53,230 bases of DNA from Amycolatopsis echigonensis. GTDB lineage: Bacteria > Actinomycetota > Actinomycetes > Mycobacteriales > Pseudonocardiaceae. Where the stretch lies: positions 1 to 53,230 of the forward strand of contig NZ_JACJHR010000064.1 of NCBI RefSeq assembly GCF_014174495.1, read 5' to 3'. Numbering within the stretch: the first letter of the stretch is position 1; each line of letters opens with the position of its first letter. The translations under genes and the position numbers were made by a program. Positions 32,991 to 40,429 of the stretch are shown here, one piece after another. The notes below the pieces were generated by a model. The model worked only from the letters and a program-made list of their open reading frames with translations, searched no databases and had not been told where the DNA came from.

Positions 32991-33431
32991 ATGACGACCG
33001 TCGCATCCACCACCTGGACCGTGGGCAAGGCCGCCGAGGCGGCCGGGCTGTCGGCCAAGGCCGTGCGGCTGTACGAGGCCAAGGGGCTGCTGCCTCCGGC
33101 CGAGCGCACCGCGGCCGGCTACCGGCGCTACCGCGACGACGACATCGCCGTGTTGCGGTTCATCCGCCAGGCCAAGACCCTCGGCCTGTCCCTGAACGAG
33201 ATCCGCGACATCCTCGACCTCCGCCGCAGCGGTACCACCCCGTGCCAGCACGTCGTGGCCCTGCTGGATGACCGCATCCGCGAGATCGACCGCACCATCA
33301 CCGAACTGCGCCAGCTGCGCCGCACCCTGGCCGACGCTCGCGCCGACGCCCACCAGCACCACGCCGAACATGCCGACGGAGTGTGCGGAATCATCGAACA
33401 CGCCGACGACCGCTGGCCCGCACGGACTTGA
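32991..33431 (+). CDS. MerR-family metal-responsive regulator
   Basis: The 146-residue MerR protein has the HTH start WTVGKAAEAAGLSAKAVRLYE, the hinge GLLPPAERTAAGYRRYRDDD and a coiled-coil dimer helix. The metal-site Cys are CQHVVALLDD (near 86) and GVCGIIEH (near 138), with a His-rich segment AHQHHAEH between. This resembles CueR/ZntR-type sensors. SD GAGGAGG precedes the ATG. The divergent HMA chaperone and P-type ATPase with the palindrome between them are the expected target. Confidence 0.87.
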   Translation: MTTVASTTWTVGKAAEAAGLSAKAVRLYEAKGLLPPAERTAAGYRRYRDDDIAVLRFIRQAKTLGLSLNEIRDILDLRRSGTTPCQHVVALLDDRIREIDRTITELRQLRRTLADARADAHQHHAEHADGVCGIIEHADDRWPART

Positions 33432-33520
33432 CCGAAGACGGGCCGACCCGGTAACGGCGCGAACCGGCCGGCTGGCCTGGCACGTCGATTCCTCGACGAA
33501 CAATCCACTCGGACAACCGA

Positions 33521-34246
33521 TTACGGAACCTCGTCCGGGCGGACCGGTGGGCCGGGCTGATCCAGCAGCCCGGCCCACCCGAACCGCCGGAAGGTCTCGC
33601 GGTTCAGCGCGAAGTCGGCGGCCACGGTGTGAACCATCCCGTCCGGATGCCGCTCGACCCATGGTGCGGCGGCGTCGCGGGACACGAAGAACCCGCCCGC
33701 GTCGCACGCCTCGGCGCGCATGTCGGCGGCGGAGTCGGGTCGCAGCAACGACACCACCGCACCGGCCGGGTCGACCGAGCACACCTCGTCGGGGGTCACC
33801 TGGATGCGGATCGGCTGCCCGGTCGCGAAGCAGGCGGACTCGATTACCCCGGCCCTCCCCAGTATCACCGGGAAGATCAGCACATCGGTCGCGCACCACC
33901 CGTACACGATCTGGCCGCCGAAGGAGAACCGGTGCGGCGTCGGACGCAGCGACAGCCCGAGCCCGGCCACCCGCCCCCGCTCATCCCAATCCACTCCCGG
34001 ATGTTGCCGCAACGCCGCCGCCGTGTCGGGCACGGAGCGGCCCGCAGCCGAGGCGATCTGATCCACCGTCACCGGTTCACCGTCGGCCAGCAGTGGCAGC
34101 ACATAGGGAATCAGCTCGAATCGATGCCGATGGGTTCGCCAGAATCGGTCGTGCACCCGCTGGTCGGCGGCGGAAACACCTGCCCCGCCGACGGCACCCG
34201 ACACCCCCGCACTCCCGGGCGAAACCGCGGATTCGTTCCCGGTCAT
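33521..34246 (-). CDS. merB: Organomercurial (alkylmercury) lyase, second copy
   Basis: The 241-residue MerB-family protein has an N-terminal winged-helix-like part (about 25-100) and the catalytic NosL-like domain with Cys118/Asp121 in YGWCATDVLIFP. Also present are Cys139 (IESACFATG, matching the structural Cys117 of E. coli MerB) and Cys181 (RAEACDAGGFF, matching Cys159). All catalytic residues are present, so protonolysis of C-Hg bonds is likely. It is more divergent than the neighbouring merB and has an extra Gly/Ala-rich N-terminus. The genes are separated by 17 bases. Product Hg(II) would go to MerA encoded upstream. Confidence 0.87.
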   Translation of the reverse strand: MTGNESAVSPGSAGVSGAVGGAGVSAADQRVHDRFWRTHRHRFELIPYVLPLLADGEPVTVDQIASAAGRSVPDTAAALRQHPGVDWDERGRVAGLGLSLRPTPHRFSFGGQIVYGWCATDVLIFPVILGRAGVIESACFATGQPIRIQVTPDEVCSVDPAGAVVSLLRPDSAADMRAEACDAGGFFVSRDAAAPWVERHPDGMVHTVAADFALNRETFRRFGWAGLLDQPGPPVRPDEVP

Positions 34247-34263
34247 CGCTGTCCGTCCTAATC

Positions 34264-34926
34264 TCAGCAGCAGCCGCTCACCGGCGTCGCGCCGGTTTCC
34301 AACAGAGCAGCGAAGTCCTTGGCGATCGAAAAGCCCTCGGGCACAGGCACGATCCGCATCCCCGGGTACCGCGCCTGCCACTGACGTGCGGCACCAGCAT
34401 CGGCGAAGAACCGCTGTGGATCGCACAACGTCGCACGGACCCGGGTAGCGTCGAACCGCTCCGGATCCACGAACGTGACCACGGCACCGGCCGGTTCGAC
34501 ACCAGAGACGCCCTGCCGCGGGTCCACGGTCAATCGGACCGTGGTGCCGGTTACGGGGTCCTCCGACTCGACGTCCGCGACCTCGTCGATCAGCACGGGG
34601 AAGATCAGCGTGTCTGGCGCGCAGTACGTATACAGCTGATGACCGTTGACCGTGAATCGGTGTGGTGTCGGCTTCAATGTCAACCCCCACCCCACGATGC
34701 GCCCTTGATCGTCGTACTCGATGTCCCCGCCCACCGGAGCCGCCGCCAGATCTGGGGCCGCGACACCCGCCGTGGCCGCCAACTCGTCCACCGTGATCGG
34801 ATGACCGGCGGCGAGCAGCCGCAACGCGGTGACGATCAACTTGCGGCCCGCGCTGGAATCCACGGCAGCCTCGTTCACGGTCACGATCTTGTTCACAGTG
34901 GCGGCAGCGAGCCGATCCGCAGTCAT
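34264..34926 (-). CDS. merB: Organomercurial (alkylmercury) lyase, first copy
   Basis: The 220-residue MerB has Cys102/Asp105 in LYTYCAPDTLIFPVL and Cys168 in RATLCDPQRFF, the three residues needed to cleave C-Hg bonds. The structural Cys found at 139 in the other copy is absent (VESEDPVTG). It ends with SGCC, a vicinal Cys tail that might pass Hg(II) to MerA. It is the first gene after the MerR-type promoter at 34989-35020. The tandem, divergent merB copies suggest different organomercurial preferences. Confidence 0.88.
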   Translation of the reverse strand: MTADRLAAATVNKIVTVNEAAVDSSAGRKLIVTALRLLAAGHPITVDELAATAGVAAPDLAAAPVGGDIEYDDQGRIVGWGLTLKPTPHRFTVNGHQLYTYCAPDTLIFPVLIDEVADVESEDPVTGTTVRLTVDPRQGVSGVEPAGAVVTFVDPERFDATRVRATLCDPQRFFADAGAARQWQARYPGMRIVPVPEGFSIAKDFAALLETGATPVSGCC

Positions 34927-34988
34927 GACAACAACTCCTTGCCGAGCGAGAGCTCTTCATCGACAGAAGCTTTGGTCTGTCCTGTCCG

Positions 34989-35020
34989 ACGCTAGGGTTT
35001 ACCCCCGGGGTGAGGGTCAA
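34989..35020 (-). promoter_or_regulatory. MerR-type promoter driving the merB pair, overlapping the merR 3' end
   Basis: On the minus strand TTGACC (35020-35015) is followed after 20 bases by TAGCGT (34994-34989). The spacer is a GC-rich dyad (CACCCCGGGGGT). The 19-20 base spacer is the hallmark of promoters activated by MerR-family proteins. The -35 lies inside the last codons of the merR-type gene. Confidence 0.7.
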
Positions 35021-35442
35021 GCGCTCGCGGCGCAGCGCGGGTCGCCGGTCGGGCACACGTCGTCGTAGCCGAGCGGCCCGGCGCGGTGCTCGGCCTGGAA
35101 GTCCTCGATCCGGCGCAGTGTCTGGCGTGCCGCGGCGATGCGCTGTTCCAACCGCTCGCGCGAACGGTCCAGATAGTCCGGCAACCGGGTGCCGAACGAC
35201 GTGGCGCACCGACTGGTCAACTCGCGGATCTCAGCCACCGTCAGGCCCAGACTGCGCAGCTCACCGATCAGCCTTACGCACCACTCGGCGACGGAGTCGT
35301 AGAGCCGGTAGTTCGCCGGGCTGCGGCCGAGGGTGCGGATCAGGCCGAGATCGGTGTATTCGCGTAGCGCCTTGACCGACACGCCGGTGCGGCGGGACAA
35401 CTCGCCCACCGTCATCGGACGTGGCCGCGGGGTGGTGTTCAC
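35017..35442 (-). CDS. MerR-family regulator of the merB genes
   Basis: The 141-residue MerR protein has HTH MTVGELSRRTGVSVKALREY, recognition segment RSPANYRLYDSVAEWC and a coiled coil. Cysteines at EWCVRLIG, TSRCATSFG and the C-terminal DVCPTGDPRCAASA offer metal ligands; the CxxxxxxC tail is unlike Tn21 MerR. The GTG 35442 (SD GGAGGAAG) adds nine residues before the first ATG at 35415. The gene sits between merA and merB on the same strand, and its stop overlaps the MerR-type promoter of merB. It is closely similar in layout to the regulator at 45687-46130. Confidence 0.85.
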   Translation of the reverse strand: MNTTPRPRPMTVGELSRRTGVSVKALREYTDLGLIRTLGRSPANYRLYDSVAEWCVRLIGELRSLGLTVAEIRELTSRCATSFGTRLPDYLDRSRERLEQRIAAARQTLRRIEDFQAEHRAGPLGYDDVCPTGDPRCAASA

Positions 35443-35468
35443 GGGCTTCCTCCGTTCTGCGGGTGAGG

Positions 35469-36890
35469 TCAGGAGGCACAGCAGGACAGCTTGGACACGT
35501 CGCGGGTGAAGGTCTGTGCGGCGAGCTTGAGCCCTTCGGCCATGGTCAGGTACGGACACCACAGATCGGCCATCTGCCGCACGGTCATCCCGTTGGCCAG
35601 GGCGTAGACGGCGGTCGCGATGACCTCCCCGGCGCCCTCGGCGGCGACGTGCGCGCCGAGCAGCCGCCCGTCCTCGCGGTCGGCGACCAGTTTGATCAGC
35701 CCGTGGGTGTCCCGGTTGACCAGTGCGCGGGGCACGTACTCCAGCGGCAGCACCCGGCACTCGCAGGTGTGTCCGGCGGCGACGGCCTGGGCGTCGGTCA
35801 GGCCGGCGGCGGCGATCGCCGGGCTGGTGAAGATCACCCGAGGCAGGTGGCGGTAGTCCAGGGCGCGGTTCGCGCCGGCCAGGGCGTTGTCGGCGGCCAG
35901 TGTGCCGTGCGCGCCCGCCACGTAGACGAACTGGGGGTGGCCGGTGACATCTCCCGCGGCCCAGATGCGGGGGTTGGTGGTGCGCAGGTGCTCGTCCACG
36001 ACCACCTCGCCGCGGGCGCCGATCGTGACGCCGACCGCCTGGAGGTTGAGCCTGTCGGTGACCGGGCGGCGACCGGTGGCCACCAGCAGGTGCTGCGCGC
36101 TCAGCGTGGCCGGTCGCCCCTCGGCGTCGGTGAGGGGCACGTGGTAACGGTCGGTGTCCCGGCGGACCTGGCTGACCGTGGCGCCGGTGATCGCCTCGAT
36201 GCCCTCGCGGGCGAATGCCTCCTGAATGACGGTGCTGATCTCGGGTTCCTCGACCGGCGCCAGACGGGGCAGCGCCTCCACCAGGGCGACCCGCACCCCG
36301 AGCCGGGACCAGAGTTGGGCCTGTTCCAGGCCGACGGCGTTGCCGCCGAGCACGATCAACGACTCCGGTAGTGAGTCCAGCTCCATCGCGGTGGTCGAGG
36401 TCAGGTACCCGGCGTCGGCCAGCCCGTCGACCGGTGGCGCCCACGGGGACGATCCGGTGGCGATCAGGTAGTGCTCGGCGGTCACCGCCGGCTGGCTGCC
36501 GTCGGCCAGTTCGACACGCAGTACCGGGCCGGAGTCAGCGGTGGTGAATCGCGCGAGGCCGGGCAGGATGTCCCAGCCGTACTCGGCGGCGAGGTCGACG
36601 TACTTCTCCGCGCGCATCCCCTCGACCAGGTCCCGCTTGCCGCCGATCAGGCCGGGCAGGTCCACGCCGAACGGCGCGACCGCGAGGCCGGGAAACCGGC
36701 CCTCGAGGCTGACCTGGCGGGCCTCGGCCGCGGCCAGCAGCGCCTTGGACGGCACGCACCCGGTGTTCACGCAGGTACCGCCCACGGTGCCGCGTTCGAT
36801 CATCACCACCGTGGCGCCCTTGGTGCGCGCGGCGATCGCCGCCGCGAACCCCGCACCGCCGGACCCGATCACAGCCAGGTCGTAGCGCAT
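35469..36890 (-). CDS. merA: Mercuric reductase without the N-terminal HMA domain
   Basis: The 473-residue flavoprotein has FAD motif LAVIGSGGAGFAAAIAA, redox Cys40/Cys45 in GGTCVNTGCVPSK, NAD(P) motif LIVLGGNAVGLEQAQ, CPYLTMAEGLKLAAQTF (the MerA YLTM.EG block), and the C-terminal Cys pair 470-471 (SKLSCCAS). Together these diagnose mercuric reductase, reducing Hg(II) to Hg(0) with NADPH in the cytoplasm. The NmerA HMA domain is missing, as in many actinobacterial enzymes. It is divergent from an ArsR-type repressor with two palindromes between them, the Streptomyces-type control of mer. Confidence 0.93.
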   Translation of the reverse strand: MRYDLAVIGSGGAGFAAAIAARTKGATVVMIERGTVGGTCVNTGCVPSKALLAAAEARQVSLEGRFPGLAVAPFGVDLPGLIGGKRDLVEGMRAEKYVDLAAEYGWDILPGLARFTTADSGPVLRVELADGSQPAVTAEHYLIATGSSPWAPPVDGLADAGYLTSTTAMELDSLPESLIVLGGNAVGLEQAQLWSRLGVRVALVEALPRLAPVEEPEISTVIQEAFAREGIEAITGATVSQVRRDTDRYHVPLTDAEGRPATLSAQHLLVATGRRPVTDRLNLQAVGVTIGARGEVVVDEHLRTTNPRIWAAGDVTGHPQFVYVAGAHGTLAADNALAGANRALDYRHLPRVIFTSPAIAAAGLTDAQAVAAGHTCECRVLPLEYVPRALVNRDTHGLIKLVADREDGRLLGAHVAAEGAGEVIATAVYALANGMTVRQMADLWCPYLTMAEGLKLAAQTFTRDVSKLSCCAS

Positions 36891-36924
36891 CCCGTCACCT
36901 CGTCTCGACCCGCCACCGGGCCGT

Positions 36925-36946
36925 CGTATTCGCTCTAGCGGATACG
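36925..36946. promoter_or_regulatory. Palindromic operator 1 in the merA-arsR intergenic region
   Basis: A 22-base inverted repeat has arms CGTAT-CGCT and AGCG-ATACG, with one mismatched pair and a two-base centre, just upstream of merA. It is the probable binding site of the ArsR-type repressor encoded at 37001. Confidence 0.6.
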
Positions 36947-36968
36947 ACGAGGCTACCGTAAGATTTGT

Positions 36969-36980
36969 CTATCCGGATAT
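36969..36980. promoter_or_regulatory. Palindromic operator 2 in the merA-arsR intergenic region
   Basis: TATCCGGATA (36970-36979) is a perfect palindrome about 20 bases before the ArsR gene. It shares the CGGATA element with operator 1, so both divergent promoters can be repressed. Confidence 0.6.
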
Positions 36981-37000
36981 GACGTGCACACGATGTGGGG

Positions 37001-37372
37001 ATGTTGACTGGGATGGCCGCACTGCCCGAGCCCGCCGCGCTGCTGCCCACCGAGCCCGCCGGAGTGGAGATGGTGGCGAAGTTCTTCCGTGCCCTGGGCG
37101 ACCCCGCGCGGCTGCGGCTGCTGGAGTTCCTGCTGCACGAGGAGCACACGGTCACCGAGTGCGTCGCCCATATCGGGCTGTCGCAAGGGCGGGTGTCCAC
37201 TCACCTCGGCTGCCTGTCCGACTGCGGCTATGTGCAGCTGCGGCGCGAGGGGCGTTTCGCCTACTACCGGGTCACCGATCCCCGGGTCGCGGAACTGGTC
37301 ATGCTGGCCCGCGCTCTCGTGGCGGACAACGCCTCCGCATTGGCCGCCTGCCTGCGCATCGACCCCCGTTGA
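37001..37372 (+). CDS. ArsR/SmtB-family repressor, CmtR/Streptomyces-MerR-like
   Basis: The 123-residue winged-helix repressor has KFFRALGDPARLRLLEFLLH, recognition helix LSQGRVSTHLGCLSDCGYV and wing REGRFAYYRVTD. The Cys pair in the recognition helix (GCLSDCGYV) and the C-terminal Cys (AACLRID) match the CmtR-type Cd/Pb/Hg site. Streptomyces mer operons are controlled by a similar ArsR-type protein. It should leave DNA when Hg(II) binds. Start uncertain: ATG 37001 or 37013. A MerT/MerF-like gene follows 20 bases downstream. Confidence 0.85.
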   Translation: MLTGMAALPEPAALLPTEPAGVEMVAKFFRALGDPARLRLLEFLLHEEHTVTECVAHIGLSQGRVSTHLGCLSDCGYVQLRREGRFAYYRVTDPRVAELVMLARALVADNASALAACLRIDPR

Positions 37373-37391
37373 GCGGAAGGGAAACACCGCC

Positions 37392-37667
37392 GTGCCAACG
37401 AATCCCGGACTCAATCGCACCCGCGCCGTGGTGGCAGCAGTCGGGATTGTGCTGCTGCCTCTGTTGTGTTGTGGCCTGCCGCTGCTGATCGCGGCGGGCG
37501 CGCTCGGTGCGATCGGATCGGTGCTGGGCAATCCCTAGATGATCGCGGTCGCGATCGTGCTGGTGCTCGGGGTTGTCCTCTGGCGCCTACGCCGGTCCGG
37601 CACAGCCCGGAGCGACCAGTGCTGTCCACCCCGGACGCCGGAGCCCGGTCCCCCGGAGGATCACTGA
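37392..37667 (+). pseudogene. MerT/MerF-like small mercury transporter, split by an in-frame TAG
   Basis: Two adjacent reading frames in the same phase are separated only by TAG (37536-37538). The first reads VPTNPGLNRTRAVVAAVGIV, then LLPLLCCGLPLLIAAGALG, then IGSVLGNP. The second is MIAVAIVLVLGVVLWRLRRS with SDQCCPPRTPEP. Together they give two membrane helices with a vicinal Cys pair in helix 1 and another after helix 2, the layout of MerF/MerT. NP-stop-M suggests a TGG (Trp) to TAG mutation. Because the stop is directly followed by ATG, both halves might still be made as separate peptides. Confidence 0.65.
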
Positions 37668-38317
37668 CCGGCCTTCCGGCGTCCGGTGACCGCCAGCACC
37701 CCACCGAATACCGCGCCCATGGCGACCGCGATGAGGGTTTCGGTGAGTGCGCCGCCGGTACCGAGCAGTGTCGGCCCGGCCAGCGCGTGCCGAACCGCAA
37801 GCAGCGCGGTAATCACCATCGCGACGGTGGCCCCGCCGAGCGCGGTGCGCACCGCGACACGGCCGGGCAGCACCGTACGGGTGCGCCAGCGGCGGGTGAC
37901 CGGCCACGCGGCGGCCACCAGCATCGGCGCGAAGTGATAGGTGGTGGCCGGATGGGCGGTCGCGAGCAGAAACCACGCGACCGCCACCACCACGGATAGC
38001 ACGGCACCGCCCCACCAGGCACCCTGCGCGAGCCGGGTCACCGCGTCGCCGTCAACCTCGTCAAGCAACTCCGGCGCCTGGGCGCGGACCGCGTCGAGCA
38101 CCTGCCCGGCGGTGGGGTTGACCATCGCCTTCTCGCCGACCACGACCGTCGGCACGGTCTCGTTGCCGCCCGCGACCGCCCGTACGGTGGCCGCCGCCGC
38201 GGGCCGCTCCCAGATGTTGATCTCCCGGAGGGGCAGTCCGACGCGACGCAGGTCGCCGCGCAGCCGGGAACAGAACGGGCATCCCGGCCGCCAGTAGAAC
38301 TCCACGTGCGTGCTCAT
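37661..38317 (-). CDS. Glutaredoxin/mycoredoxin-like protein fused to a membrane domain
   Basis: The 218-residue protein has residues 1-80 as a glutaredoxin-like fold with CPFC in WRPGCPFCSRLRGDL and the cis-Pro region ETVPTVVV. Residues 105-215 carry about four membrane helices (LSVVVAVAWFLLATAH; MLVAAAWPV; ATVAMVITALLAV; LIAVAMGAVFGGVLAV). A redoxin tethered to the inner face of the membrane could reduce Hg- or metal-bound thiols arriving through MerT. Its 3' end overlaps the split MerT/MerF-like gene tail to tail by 7 bases; its start overlaps the MerT-like gene. Confidence 0.75.
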   Translation of the reverse strand: MSTHVEFYWRPGCPFCSRLRGDLRRVGLPLREINIWERPAAAATVRAVAGGNETVPTVVVGEKAMVNPTAGQVLDAVRAQAPELLDEVDGDAVTRLAQGAWWGGAVLSVVVAVAWFLLATAHPATTYHFAPMLVAAAWPVTRRWRTRTVLPGRVAVRTALGGATVAMVITALLAVRHALAGPTLLGTGGALTETLIAVAMGAVFGGVLAVTGRRKAGQ

Positions 38318-38706
38318 GCCAACGTTCCCAACCAGGTCGTCACGCCGTAGAGCACCGCGTAGGTGCCCACCGCGATGCCCAGGATCAGCAGCAGTCGCCA
38401 CCGCAGCCGCCGGATCCCGGCCACGCTGCACTGGTGACGGCGCCGCAGCGCCCACCACACCAGCAGCCCGGTGACCGCCAGCCCAGCCAGGCGGAACCAC
38501 CACGTGTAGCGGTCGTAGAGGTCGGTCGCCCAGACGAAGGCGGTGCCCGCGCTGACCACGCCGATCAGCGCGAGCACGGTCGGCCCCACACAGCACAGGA
38601 TGCCGACCAGGCCGCCGAGCATCCCGATCCGCCACACCGGCAGCCCCGTCACCCGCTCCGGGTGCTTCTCGGCGGCGGTGGCTCCTCGCTGTCCGTGGTC
38701 GGTCAT
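38314..38706 (-). CDS. MerT-like mercuric ion membrane transporter
   Basis: The 130-residue protein has a hydrophilic N-terminus and three membrane helices. The first helix contains GGLVGILCCVGPTVLALIGV with the vicinal Cys pair typical of MerT and MerC-like importers. A second Cys appears in the loop (RRHQCSVAG). It is encoded with a redoxin-membrane fusion (4-base overlap) and a DUF427 gene upstream (4-base overlap), in the mercury module. It is assigned from the CC motif, size and context. Confidence 0.72.
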   Translation of the reverse strand: MTDHGQRGATAAEKHPERVTGLPVWRIGMLGGLVGILCCVGPTVLALIGVVSAGTAFVWATDLYDRYTWWFRLAGLAVTGLLVWWALRRRHQCSVAGIRRLRWRLLLILGIAVGTYAVLYGVTTWLGTLA

Positions 38707-39053
38707 CCCATGCGCCCGACCAGCTTGCGCCACCACGCGCCGCGGCTGCCAGCAGCGTGTGGTTCGGGACGTCCTTCGACATGGACTCCGTTCCAGAAGG
38801 CGACGTGGTTGCGGATCCGCCGGGCCAGCGGACTGGGGTTCGGGTAGTACCAGGCCGCGTCCGGGTTCACCGCGTCGTCCACGGTCACCGTGTAGTAGCT
38901 GGCCAGGCCCTTCCACGGGCACAGCGACTTCGTCCGGCTCTCGGTGAAGTACTCCCGGCGCAGCGACTCGGGCGGGAAGTAGTGGTTTCCCTCCACCCGC
39001 ACAGTGCGTTCGGTCTCGGCCAGCACGACACCGTTCCACACGGCACGCAACAT
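38703..39053 (-). CDS. DUF427-family protein
   Basis: This 116-residue protein is recognisable as DUF427: MLRAVWNGVVLAETERTVRV, then NHYFPPESLRREYF, then SLCPWKGLASYYTV and AAWYYPNPSPLARRIRNHVAFW. The family is a small beta-rich fold of unknown function, common in bacteria. It is first in a leftward group with MerT-like and redoxin genes, all joined by 4-base overlaps, so it is probably transcribed in the metal operon. Confidence 0.82.
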   Translation of the reverse strand: MLRAVWNGVVLAETERTVRVEGNHYFPPESLRREYFTESRTKSLCPWKGLASYYTVTVDDAVNPDAAWYYPNPSPLARRIRNHVAFWNGVHVEGRPEPHAAGSRGAWWRKLVGRMG

Positions 39054-39090
39054 GTTCACCACCTCATTCGTCCACAATGGATAGCCTCGG

Positions 39091-39585
39091 TCAGGCCGAC
39101 AGTCCCTGCGCCGTGCTCGCGCGCCGGGTCGCGGCCCGGGTACCGACCACCAGCGCGGTGACCGCGCCGTACATCAGGTGCCCGACCGCGAACACCCACG
39201 GAGTGAACGCCCGCGCCGCCTCGGCATCCACGACCTTCCAGACGCCGTACTGCATGATCAGCCACACCACCAGGCCGACCACCATCCCAGCCATGGCCAG
39301 CACCGCCTGATTACGCCGCAACGGGGCCACCCCGGCAATGGCCGCGGCGAGCACCATGCCGAGGATCATCGACATCATCATGTGGATGACCAAGCCGATC
39401 ACCAGCGCGCCGACGCTGAACGACGCGCCCAGCGGGGCGGAGCGCCACACGGTGTGGGCGATCAGGTTGAGCGGCGTCCAGAACCCGCTGCCGGTCACCG
39501 CCAGCACGATCATGGACCACATCGCCATGACCACGCCACCGATCATGCCGGCCACGGCTCCCCGCTTGAGTGCCTCGCTGTTCAT
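39091..39585 (-). CDS. Small polytopic membrane protein, unknown function
   Basis: The 164-residue protein has about five hydrophobic segments (GMIGGVVMAMWSMIVLAVTG; GALVIGLVIHMMMSMILGMVL; AVLAMAGMVVGLVVWLIMQYG; WVFAVGHLMYGAVTALVVGT). It is rich in Met and His within membranes (HMMMS), which could bind soft metals. Its arrangement resembles the protein at 40430-41011, encoded on the other side of the Crp-like regulator. The SD GGAGGCGGAG precedes the ATG. No named family recognised. Confidence 0.7.
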   Translation of the reverse strand: MNSEALKRGAVAGMIGGVVMAMWSMIVLAVTGSGFWTPLNLIAHTVWRSAPLGASFSVGALVIGLVIHMMMSMILGMVLAAAIAGVAPLRRNQAVLAMAGMVVGLVVWLIMQYGVWKVVDAEAARAFTPWVFAVGHLMYGAVTALVVGTRAATRRASTAQGLSA

Positions 39586-39675
39586 CTCCGCCTCCGAAGG
39601 TGGGCAGGTTTCGCTGTCATCTACGCAACCCGGCTGGCATCCCGGCGGCGGCGCAATTGTCAGCGAGATGACACG

Positions 39676-40425
39676 ATGGGCGCCATGAGTGGACCCCACA
39701 AGCTGGCCGGGCCGCTGGGACACGCGCTGCGACTGCTCGGCGGCGACGCACGCGAGGCCGACACCAGGATCCGCCAGGCGGCCTGGGTCGCCCGCTGCGT
39801 CGGCCGGGGCGAGGCGGCCCCACTGGCACCGGCGGACGTCACCGCGCTGGCCAGCACCCTGCACACCCAAGCGGTGCCCAAGGACACCGTGGTGTTCGCC
39901 GGCGGCGACACCCCGGCCGGGGTGTGGATCGTGCGGGAAGGCCAGCTAGAACTCGCGGTCGGCTCAGGCCGCCGCCGACTGGTGGTGCACGTGCTGCGCC
40001 CCGGCGACGTGGACGGCGACATCCCGCTGCTGCTGGACATGCCGCTGCCCTACACCGCCCGCGCCCTGTCCGACGCAGTGTGCCTGTTCCTGCCCCGCAA
40101 CGACTTCGAGAACCTGCTGGCCACCCGGCTGAGCATCGGCCGCCGCTGGCTGTCCAGCGTGGCCCAGCGGCTGGCCGCCAGCCAGGCCCGCATCCTGGGC
40201 CTGCTCGGCCGCACGCTGACCGAACAGGTGGCCCGCCTGCTGTGCGACGAGGCCGTGGACGGGCGGGTACCGCTGCCGCAACGCACCCTGGCCGCGATGC
40301 TCGGCGTGCAACGCCCCTCGCTGAACAAGATCCTCAAGGAACTCGAACGCGACGGGCTGATCACCGTGCAGTACGCGGCCATCGAGATCGTCGACCCGGA
40401 GCGGCTCGCCCGCCGCGCGCCATAA
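39676..40425 (+). CDS. Crp/Fnr-family transcription regulator
   Basis: The protein is about 249 residues. It has a cyclic-nucleotide-binding-like beta barrel (about 70-150; VVFAGGDTPAGVWIVREGQL, RPGDVDGDIPLLLDMP) and a Crp HTH (VPLPQRTLAAMLGVQRPSLN, then ILKELERDGLI). No Fnr-type N-terminal Cys cluster is seen; Cys at ARCVGRG and LLCDEA are isolated. A PAS/heme ligand is not evident. It lies between two inward-facing membrane-protein genes; upstream, GTCATCT (39616-39622) and AGATGAC (39666-39672) form a wide inverted repeat. Start 39676 or 39685. Confidence 0.85.
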   Translation: MGAMSGPHKLAGPLGHALRLLGGDAREADTRIRQAAWVARCVGRGEAAPLAPADVTALASTLHTQAVPKDTVVFAGGDTPAGVWIVREGQLELAVGSGRRRLVVHVLRPGDVDGDIPLLLDMPLPYTARALSDAVCLFLPRNDFENLLATRLSIGRRWLSSVAQRLAASQARILGLLGRTLTEQVARLLCDEAVDGRVPLPQRTLAAMLGVQRPSLNKILKELERDGLITVQYAAIEIVDPERLARRAP

Positions 40426-40429
40426 CCCA

